A stretch of 9,188 nt of DNA from assembly GCA_025934595.1 (NCBI GenBank), contig JAICXU010000075.1, forward strand, positions 1 through 9,188. Reading direction: 5' to 3'. The position numbers were made by a program, and so were the translations under genes. The DNA is from Polyangiaceae bacterium. GTDB lineage: Bacteria; Myxococcota_A; Polyangia; Polyangiales; Polyangiaceae. The notes under the pieces were generated by a model. That model saw nothing but the letters and a program-made list of their open reading frames with translations. It did not search any database and was not told the origin of the DNA. Position 1 is the first letter of the stretch, and every line of letters starts with the position of its first letter. Below, one piece after another: positions 1-5,793 of this stretch.

Positions 1-288
1 ATTTGGCTCGGCGCGAAGCTATTCCCCGGCGTGGGCGATCGCGTGCTCGCCAAGAACGGATTCTCCTCGCAGCAAACCGAGGAGTCGCGCGATCCACGGA
101 CGCCGGACAACCTCTTCGAGCCCGTCTCCGGCGATCACGGTGCGCATGGCCGCTTCGACGAGCGCGCGAAGAGCACGTCGGTCGAGCTCGTGCTCGCCAC
201 CCACCCGCGGGCCTGGGCGGCGGTGGCTTGCGTTGCGGTCTGTGCCGCGATTGCGCTCGCCTGGCTCGGCTCCGCGCATTTGCTCTGA
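1..288 (+). CDS. SDR family NAD(P)-dependent oxidoreductase, C-terminal part (5' end outside window)
   Basis: Frame 1 is open from the first base to a TGA at 286-288, giving 95 C-terminal residues; the Rossmann core and catalytic Tyr-Lys lie upstream of the window. The visible part matches the tail of a subgroup of short-chain dehydrogenases. It has a GAKLFPGVGDRVLAKNGF helix, then SQQT, then the Pro-Asp-Asn-Leu-Phe-Glu-Pro-Val segment (visible residues about 45-52), then HGAHGRFDE (about 56-64). After these comes an uninterrupted hydrophobic stretch (about 71-89, rich in Ala, Val and Leu, with two Trp) and only six more residues, so the enzyme is probably anchored to a membrane by its C-terminus. 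The family reduces or oxidises hydroxyl/carbonyl groups with NAD(P)H; the substrate cannot be told from the tail. The GH15 gene starts 9 bp downstream, so the two are probably co-transcribed. The identification rests on remembered family motifs, without an alignment. Confidence 0.72.
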   Translation: MWLGAKLFPGVGDRVLAKNGFSSQQTEESRDPRTPDNLFEPVSGDHGAHGRFDERAKSTSVELVLATHPRAWAAVACVAVCAAIALAWLGSAHLL

Positions 289-297
289 ACGAGGAAA

Positions 298-2139
298 ATG
301 CCGCAAAATATCGAGGATTATGCGCTGATTGGAGATCGCGAAACCGCCGCGCTCGTCGGGCGCAACGGCTCGATCGATTGGCTTTGCATGCCTCGCTTCG
401 ATTCACCGGCATGCTTCGCCGCGTTGCTCGGCAGCCCCGAAAACGGCCGATGGCTTCTCACCCCCGACGCAAAGACGAAGCTCACGCGACGTAGCTACCG
501 CGAAGGCACGCTCGTGCTCGAAACCGAGCACGAGACCGACGGCGGCACGGTACGCGTGATCGATTGCATGCCGGCACGCGACGACGATCATCCCTGCGTG
601 CTTCGGATGGTCGAAGGCGTGTCCGGATCGGTCGCGATGACGCTCGAGCTCGTCTTGCGATTCGACTATGGGTCGCTCGTTCCATGGGTGCAGCGCACGA
701 AACGCGGCATCGTCGCGGTGGCGGGGCCCGACGCCGTCACGTTCGACTCCGACGTCGAGCTCAAAGGCGAAAACTTGAAGACCGTGGCCCATTTCACGGT
801 GAGCAAAAAGCAAAGGCTCACATTCGCCCTCACGTGGTCGCCTTCGTTCGCGGTCAAACGAGATACGCGTTCGGACGTCGCCCGTCAGATCCGCGAAACG
901 GCCTCCTGGTGGAAACGATGGTCGTCGTCGGCCGACTACCATGGACCTCACAAGGACACGGTCGTTCGATCTCTCATTACGCTCAAAGCTCTCACCTACG
1001 CACCTACCGGCGCGATCGTGGCGGCGCCCACGACGTCTCTTCCCGAGGCTTGGGGCGGACCTCGAAACTGGGACTATCGGTATTGCTGGCTTCGCGATGC
1101 GACATTCACGCTGTATTCGCTGATGAACGCGGGATACACCGAAGAAGCGCGGGCGTGGCGCGATTGGCTTCTTCGCGCGATCGCGGGAAATGCGGGGCAA
1201 ACCAAGGCCATGTATGCAATCCGCGGTGAGCGGCGCATCGAAGAAATCGAGCTTCCATGGCTCGGAGGGTTTCATGGGGCGAAACCAGTGCGCATCGGTA
1301 ACGCCGTCCACAAGCAGCTGCAGCTCGATGTCTATGGGGAGGTGTGCGATGTCCTCTACTTGAGCGCGCGGACTCGGCTCAATCACATCGACAAGCACAT
1401 TTGGAGCCTCCAAACCAAGCTCATGGATTTTTTGGAGGGTGCATGGAAGGAGGCCGACGAAGGCATGTGGGAGGTGCGTGGACCTCGCCGCGACTTCGTT
1501 CATTCCAAGGTCATGGCATGGGTGGCGTTCGATCGATCCGTGAAGATGATCGAGGAGCTGAAGCTCGAGGGCCCTCGCGACCGGTGGCGCGAGACCCGCG
1601 ACCGAATCCACGAGGAGGTCATGCTCAAGGGATTCGACGACGCGTCGGGCGCCTTCGTGCAGTACTACGGCGCGCGCGAGGTCGATGCGAGCGCGCTTCT
1701 CATTCCACTCGTCGGATTTTTGCCCGCCACCGACAAGCGCGTGGTCGGAACCATTCGGCAGATCGAGAAAACGCTGCTCGTCGACGGCTTCGTCCGCCGC
1801 TATCGCACCAAAACGGAGACGGACGGCCTTCCGCCGGGCGAGGGGTGCTTCTTACCGTGCTCGTTCTGGCTCGCGGACGTGTACATGCTCCTCGGCCGGC
1901 GCAAAGAAGCCTGTGCGCTCTTCGACCGGCTCGTCGCGCTGGCGAGCGATGTCGGGCTCCTGTCCGAAGAATACGATCCCGTCGGCCGTCGTTTTCTCGG
2001 AAATTTTCCGCAAGCGTTCTCGCACGTCGCGCTCGTGAACACGGCGCGCAACCTCTATTCGAAAAACGGACCCGCGAAGCATCGGCACGCGAAAGTCGGG
2101 GCCGGAGGAATCGGCGGAGCCCGCATCCGCAAGCGATGA
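298..2139 (+). CDS. Glycoside hydrolase family 15 protein (glucoamylase/trehalase-like)
   Basis: A complete 613-residue protein of the bacterial GH15 family, whose members hydrolyse terminal alpha-glucosidic bonds (glucoamylase, dextranase or trehalase activity) by inversion. The N-terminus (IEDYALIGDRETAALVGRNG, then SIDWLCMPRFDSP) is the usual opening of the beta-sandwich domain, about residues 1-215. The (alpha/alpha)6 catalytic domain follows, with RNWDYRYCWLRDATFTL (256-272), a substrate-loop ELPWLGGFHGAKPVRIGN (318-335) and QLDVYGEV (342-349). Candidate catalytic residues are Glu392 in GMWEVRG (general acid) and Glu557 in LLSEEYDP (general base); LPPGEGCFLPCSFW (511-524) is also conserved. 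There is no signal peptide, so it is probably cytoplasmic, which points to storage glucan or trehalose use rather than secreted starch digestion. The ATG at 298 has GAGG only 3 bases upstream, and the family N-terminus begins right there. The last 20 residues form a basic Gly/Arg/Lys tail. Exact substrate is not determinable; residue roles are inferred from family knowledge. Confidence 0.93.
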   Translation: MPQNIEDYALIGDRETAALVGRNGSIDWLCMPRFDSPACFAALLGSPENGRWLLTPDAKTKLTRRSYREGTLVLETEHETDGGTVRVIDCMPARDDDHPCVLRMVEGVSGSVAMTLELVLRFDYGSLVPWVQRTKRGIVAVAGPDAVTFDSDVELKGENLKTVAHFTVSKKQRLTFALTWSPSFAVKRDTRSDVARQIRETASWWKRWSSSADYHGPHKDTVVRSLITLKALTYAPTGAIVAAPTTSLPEAWGGPRNWDYRYCWLRDATFTLYSLMNAGYTEEARAWRDWLLRAIAGNAGQTKAMYAIRGERRIEEIELPWLGGFHGAKPVRIGNAVHKQLQLDVYGEVCDVLYLSARTRLNHIDKHIWSLQTKLMDFLEGAWKEADEGMWEVRGPRRDFVHSKVMAWVAFDRSVKMIEELKLEGPRDRWRETRDRIHEEVMLKGFDDASGAFVQYYGAREVDASALLIPLVGFLPATDKRVVGTIRQIEKTLLVDGFVRRYRTKTETDGLPPGEGCFLPCSFWLADVYMLLGRRKEACALFDRLVALASDVGLLSEEYDPVGRRFLGNFPQAFSHVALVNTARNLYSKNGPAKHRHAKVGAGGIGGARIRKR

Positions 2140-2191
2140 TTTCCCGATGCTACATGCAGCGCTGGGGGACGACGAACGCCCCTTCGGCCGA

Positions 2192-2222
2192 GTGACAAAA
2201 AAAATTCGGGCCCTGCTAAGCT
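2192..2222 (+). promoter_or_regulatory. Possible promoter upstream of the HD-GYP/DUF4388 gene
   Basis: In the 90-bp gap after the GH15 gene, GTGACA (2192-2197, five of six to TTGACA) is followed by a run of eight A (2197-2204). Nineteen bases after the -35-like box is TGC-TAAGCT (2214-2222), an extended -10-like element that matches TATAAT only weakly. Transcription from it would begin at about 2229-2230, at the GTG start codon itself. The spacing is long and the -10 poor, so this is only a candidate. No convincing terminator for the upstream gene was seen in this gap. Confidence 0.22.
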
Positions 2223-2229
2223 TGGATAC

Positions 2230-4182
2230 GTGCGCGAAAAGACCTCGACCATCGCCGCGAGCAAGAGGGTGGGCGAGGTCCTTCTCTCGGCGAATCTCTT
2301 GAAGCCGGAGCAGTACGAAGCGGCGATGAAAGAGATCGAGGGAACGCCCGACCGCGTCGAGGATGCGGCGATCGCGCTCGGCTTCGCAGCGGAGGCCGAC
2401 ATCTTGAAAGCGCTCGCCGCGCATTTCAAAACGAACTTCGTTTCGTCCGATCGCTTGTCGCGCGCCGAGATCGCGCGCTCCACGCTCGAGATGGTGCCGC
2501 GTCGTGTCGCGGAGACGTTCGGCGTCTTTCCCGTGATGTTCGACGCGAAGAGCCAAGTGCTCAGCGTCGTTACCGCCGACCCCGACGACGCCACGCTGCT
2601 CAACGAGATTCGTCAGGTCTCCGGTGCGAAGGACGTGAAAGCGTTCTTGTCGCGCCCCGCGGCCGTGCGCGCGGCGATCGCGAAATCGTACGGCGGTGAC
2701 ATTCACGCGTTCGCGATGCTCGATCGCGCCGCGCAGCAGCGCTTCCACGCGATGCTCGACGTCTACGACCGCGGCACGATGGGCGAGGCGTCGGTTGCGG
2801 AGGCGCTCGTCCGCGAAGAGGGCCGATCTCGAACCGTGACCGAGCGCGACCTCTCGCGTACGGCGGAGAACAAGCTCGGCAAAGATTCCGTGTCGAACGA
2901 GTCGATGCTCGAGCTCTGCAACGTGATGGTGTCGCTCCTCGAAAACGGCCGCGCGGAGCTACGCGGTCACTCGTCGCTCGTCGCGCGCATCGTTCGGCGT
3001 GTCGTCGAGCGCATCAATCTCGGACCAGCGGCGGTGTCAGCGTGCGTGGCGGCGGCGTATCTTCACGACGTCGGAAAAATGGGCACGTTTCATCTCACGG
3101 CGCTCAATGCGAGCGAGTACGACGGCCACAAATCCGCCGCGCAAAAAGCGCACGCGACGCCCACGCGCCTGCTCGAGGGTGTGCACCTTCCGCCAGACAC
3201 GGTGTCTGCCGTCCTGCACATGTACGAGCGTTACGACGGCAAGGGATTTCCGGAGTCGCTCGCGGGAAAAGAAATTCCGCTCGGCGCACGCGTGCTCGCG
3301 ATCGCCGACACGTACGCGGATCTCACGGAAAACCCGCGCAATCCGTATCGCAAGCAGCTCTCGCCCAAAGAAGCGTGCGAGGTGCTCGTCAAATACAAGA
3401 GCACGATTTTCGATCCGCACTTGGTCGATCTCTTCAAGGCTGCGGTCGTCGGCGACGACGTACGAGCGCGTCTCATCGGAGATCGGTACGTGGCGCTCCT
3501 CGTCGATCCCGATCCCGAGGAGACGACGGTGCTCGAGCTTCGCATGTTCGAGCAAGGCTTCGACGTGAAGACGGCGCGCTCGCCCGAAGCAGGTCTCAAA
3601 GTGCTGTCCGGCACCGATGTCGACATGGTGGTCAGCGAGCTCGATTTTCCGCAAGGCGACGGCCTTCAATTTTTGGCCGAGGCGCGAAAGCTTCCGAAAG
3701 GCAAAGACGTGCCGTGGGTCATTCACGCGCGCCGCCAAGCGAAGGCCGATGCGCAGCGCGCATTCGAGCTCGGCGTGCTCGACTACGTGGCGAAGCCCGC
3801 GCCCACGGACGTGTTCGTCGCGAAGCTGAAAGCGATCATCGAGCAGCGCGCGATGCAACGAACCGCACGCGGCGTGTCGGGATCCCTCCGCGAGATGGGA
3901 TTGCCCGACATCATCCAAATCCTCTATCACGGCCGAAAAACCGGCAAATTGCGCATCCGGAGCGGCTCCGAGCAAGGCGAGATTCACGTCGACGCGGGCG
4001 CGGTCGTCAACGCGCTTCTCGGAGATTTGCGCGGAGCCGACGCGTTCTACGCGATGCTCAAGCTCTTGGACGGCGACTTCGCGCTCGATCCGCAATTCAA
4101 GCCGCAGGTGCGTGTCATCGAGCAATCGAGCGAGGCGCTCCTCCTCGAAGGCATGCGCCGGATGGATGAGGGGATCAGTTGA
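2230..4182 (+). CDS. Multidomain signalling protein: MshEN-like, HD-GYP (degenerate), pseudo-receiver, DUF4388/PATAN
   Basis: A 650-residue cytoplasmic protein with four modules. Residues 12-157 resemble the GspE/PilB N-terminal (MshEN) fold, which in some proteins binds cyclic di-GMP. Residues 225-405 are an HD-GYP domain, the c-di-GMP phosphodiesterase fold. It keeps E243, H247, H279-D280, K283, H308 and D360, but the usual His-His before ERxDGxGYP is Met331-Tyr332 (H330 lies just before) and GYP is GFP. Residues 420-540 are receiver-like: the acidic pair is Asp426-Pro427, the phospho-acceptor position is Glu470, the switch Thr/Ser is Ala and Lys522 (AKP) is kept. Residues 548-645 are DUF4388/PATAN, beginning SGSLREMGLPDIIQIL, found in many myxobacterial regulators. 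The start is GTG with no clear ribosome binding site; the MshEN-like fold begins soon after it. The gene is convergent with sthA, 30 bp away. It probably senses or scaffolds in c-di-GMP-linked regulation of motility or development. Domain assignment is confident; function and activity are inference. Confidence 0.87.
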   Translation: MREKTSTIAASKRVGEVLLSANLLKPEQYEAAMKEIEGTPDRVEDAAIALGFAAEADILKALAAHFKTNFVSSDRLSRAEIARSTLEMVPRRVAETFGVFPVMFDAKSQVLSVVTADPDDATLLNEIRQVSGAKDVKAFLSRPAAVRAAIAKSYGGDIHAFAMLDRAAQQRFHAMLDVYDRGTMGEASVAEALVREEGRSRTVTERDLSRTAENKLGKDSVSNESMLELCNVMVSLLENGRAELRGHSSLVARIVRRVVERINLGPAAVSACVAAAYLHDVGKMGTFHLTALNASEYDGHKSAAQKAHATPTRLLEGVHLPPDTVSAVLHMYERYDGKGFPESLAGKEIPLGARVLAIADTYADLTENPRNPYRKQLSPKEACEVLVKYKSTIFDPHLVDLFKAAVVGDDVRARLIGDRYVALLVDPDPEETTVLELRMFEQGFDVKTARSPEAGLKVLSGTDVDMVVSELDFPQGDGLQFLAEARKLPKGKDVPWVIHARRQAKADAQRAFELGVLDYVAKPAPTDVFVAKLKAIIEQRAMQRTARGVSGSLREMGLPDIIQILYHGRKTGKLRIRSGSEQGEIHVDAGAVVNALLGDLRGADAFYAMLKLLDGDFALDPQFKPQVRVIEQSSEALLLEGMRRMDEGIS

Positions 4183-4212
4183 AGAAGATCTCGACCTCCA
4201 CCAGGAACCTCT

Positions 4213-5685
4213 TTATTTGAGCGGCTCGCCGTCTTTCACGCCGAGCGCCGGTGGCATGGTCGGGCTCTTCGTCGCGAACTTTCCGAGCGCGTCGTACGCG
4301 GCGTATTTGAACATCTCGGCGAGCGTCGGATAGTTGAAGACCATCTCGATGAACGAGTCGACCGTGCCGCCGAGCATCAGCGCGGTCTGTCCGATGTGCA
4401 CGAGCTCGCTCGCGCGATCTCCGATGCAGTGACAGCCGAGCAGCTTTCGCTCGGTGCGATGAAACAGCATCTTGATGACGCCGTCTTTGTCGCCGACGAT
4501 TTTTCCGCGCGCGTTGTCGCGGTAAAACGCGCGTCCGACGACGTAATCGATCTTTTGTTCCTTCGCGTTTTCTTCGGAGAGGCCGACGCAGCTCACCTCG
4601 GGGATCGTGTACACGCCGTACGGAATCACGTGGGAGACTTGCCGCTTGTACGTGAAACCGAACGCGTGGCACACCGCGACGCGCGCTTGCTCCATCGACG
4701 TCGACGCGAGCGCCGGAAATCCGATGACGTCGCCCGCGGCATAGATGCTCGGAAGCGGCGTTCGATAATCGTGATCGACTTGGATGTAGCCGCGCTTGTC
4801 GGTGGGGACGCCGATGTCGGCGAGACCGAGATCTTCCGTGCGTCCGGAGCGACCCGCCGCAAACAGCAGCTTTTCACCGACGATCGTGGCCTTTTCGCCT
4901 GGCTTGCCGTCGGCTGCCGGCATCGTGACCTCGCACGCGATCCCTTGCGGCGTCCTCGCGACCGCGCCCGGAGTCACGCCGAGGCGCATGTCGACACCGA
5001 GCCCCGACATCGCGGCTTGGAGCCTCTCTCCCATTTCGAAATCCAAAAATGGCAAAAGGCGCGCGCGTGATTCGACCAGCGTGACGTCGACGTGCATCGC
5101 GGCGAACATCGAGGCGTACTCGCAGCCGATGACGCCGCCGCCGATGATCGTCATCGTCTTCGGCAGGCGATCGATCATGAGCACCGTGTCGGAGTCGTCG
5201 ATGTCTTCGTCTTCGAACGGGATGTTCGCCGGTTGATGCGGCTTCGAGCCGGTCGCGATCAAGAAAAATTCGGCGGTCATGCGTCGCACGGGTCGGCCGA
5301 GCGCCGACACTTCGACGGTGTGCGCGTCGACGAACCGCGCGACGCCGTTCACGATCGGCACGTTGTGGCGATCGAGGTTCCAGTGAATTCGCGCGACCTC
5401 GAGCTCGCGCACCGCGTTCTTGCGCGAGAGCAATTTCGGAACGGCGAGCCCTTCGTTCACTTCGATCGACAGGCCATAGAGCTCGCTCTGCCTGTAACCC
5501 GACAGGAAAATCGCGGTCTCGCGCAGCGTCTTCGATGGCAACGTTCCGGTATGGACCGCGGCGCCGCCGGGCTCCGCGGCGCGTTCGACGAGCGCGACTT
5601 TCTTTCCGAAGTACGCGGCTTGGACGGCGCCTTTTTCACCGGCGGGCCCGCCGCCGAGCACGATGAGATCGAAGTCGTAGCTCAC
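4213..5685 (-). CDS. sthA: Soluble (Si-specific) NAD(P)+ transhydrogenase
   Basis: A complete 490-residue FAD flavoprotein of the pyridine nucleotide-disulfide reductase superfamily. It transfers hydride between NADPH and NAD+ in the cytoplasm and so balances the two nucleotide pools. Seen in order: the FAD-binding DLIVLGGGPAGEKGA (6-20), the active-site strand GGAAVHTGTLPSKTLRE (40-56), IATGS (143-147), the NAD(P)-binding IIGGGVIGCEYAS (180-192), the second FAD motif YAAGDV (315-320), and the dimerisation domain (about 345-460) with FNYPTLAEMFKYAA. Both cysteines of the CxxxxC redox disulfide of lipoamide dehydrogenase are absent (Ala43 and Thr48). With TGTxPSKTLRE this separates SthA from dihydrolipoyl dehydrogenase and glutathione reductase. 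It is about 25 residues longer than E. coli SthA (466), mainly at the C-terminus. The start is GTG at 5685; the dinucleotide-binding strand begins at once, so no later start is possible. No Shine-Dalgarno is evident. It is divergent from the secreted-protein gene at 5794 and is probably monocistronic. Confidence 0.94.
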   Translation of the reverse strand: MSYDFDLIVLGGGPAGEKGAVQAAYFGKKVALVERAAEPGGAAVHTGTLPSKTLRETAIFLSGYRQSELYGLSIEVNEGLAVPKLLSRKNAVRELEVARIHWNLDRHNVPIVNGVARFVDAHTVEVSALGRPVRRMTAEFFLIATGSKPHQPANIPFEDEDIDDSDTVLMIDRLPKTMTIIGGGVIGCEYASMFAAMHVDVTLVESRARLLPFLDFEMGERLQAAMSGLGVDMRLGVTPGAVARTPQGIACEVTMPAADGKPGEKATIVGEKLLFAAGRSGRTEDLGLADIGVPTDKRGYIQVDHDYRTPLPSIYAAGDVIGFPALASTSMEQARVAVCHAFGFTYKRQVSHVIPYGVYTIPEVSCVGLSEENAKEQKIDYVVGRAFYRDNARGKIVGDKDGVIKMLFHRTERKLLGCHCIGDRASELVHIGQTALMLGGTVDSFIEMVFNYPTLAEMFKYAAYDALGKFATKSPTMPPALGVKDGEPLK

Positions 5686-5700
5686 GGCTCGAACGTATCA

Positions 5701-5715
5701 CGCTGAAATCCAGCG
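5701..5715. repeat. Inverted repeat, 5-bp arms with 5-base spacer, upstream of sthA
   Basis: CGCTG-AAATC-CAGCG is a perfect 5-bp inverted repeat. It lies 15 bp upstream of the sthA GTG, where it could overlap a promoter or form a small hairpin in the 5' leader. The arms are short, so a chance occurrence is quite possible. Confidence 0.3.
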
Positions 5716-5752
5716 CAATGCGTCAGCGACACGGCCGCGCATGTGGGCGCGA

Positions 5753-5764
5753 ATTCAGCTGAAT
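5753..5764. repeat. 12-bp perfect palindrome, candidate operator
   Basis: ATTCAGCTGAAT reads the same on both strands and lies 29 bp upstream of the ATG at 5794, inside the divergent promoter region. That position suits a dimeric regulator binding site. About two perfect 12-bp palindromes are expected by chance in a window of this length, so only the location makes it notable. Confidence 0.3.
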
Positions 5765-5793
5765 CGTGAGCTTTCATCCGTCGTCGTACGGGA

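Larger units (their letters stand above)
5686..5793. promoter_or_regulatory. Divergent intergenic region between sthA and the secreted-protein gene
   Basis: This 108-bp stretch separates the divergent start codons of sthA (5685, minus) and the secreted protein (5794, plus), so it must carry promoters for both unless one is read from within a neighbour. No clear -35/-10 pair could be assigned on either strand. It holds two small dyads (listed separately) that share the string GCTGAA, and a further CAGCG at 5724-5728. Confidence 0.6.

Noticed and set aside
403..1611. Long open frame (402 codons) on the minus strand opposite the GH15 gene
   Set aside because: The plus strand encodes a full GH15 protein with family motifs throughout. 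The minus frame gives an Arg/His-rich sequence with no recognisable domain, as expected from codon bias in GC-rich DNA.
2157..2190. Possible terminator after the GH15 gene (CAGCGCTG palindrome and GGGG...CCCC arms)
   Set aside because: The stems are only 4 bp and no T-run follows on the plus strand; the nearby A8 tract is on the wrong strand for a terminator of this gene.
1344..2195. Open frame of 283 codons on the plus strand, overlapping the GH15 gene
   Set aside because: The product is Arg-rich and low in hydrophobic residues, and lies in an alternative frame of a well supported gene.
1852..2748. 298-codon minus-strand frame spanning the gap at 2140-2229
   Set aside because: It is antisense to two recognised genes and its translation is Arg/Glu/His-rich without motifs. 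It is worth no more than a remark that the gap stays open on that strand.
3037..4125. 362-codon minus-strand frame opposite the HD-GYP/DUF4388 gene
   Set aside because: It is a mirror of the coding strand's codon bias; the plus-strand frame has four recognisable domains.
5092..5706. 204-codon plus-strand frame opposite the start of sthA
   Set aside because: It is antisense to a secure gene and its translation has no domain or signal.
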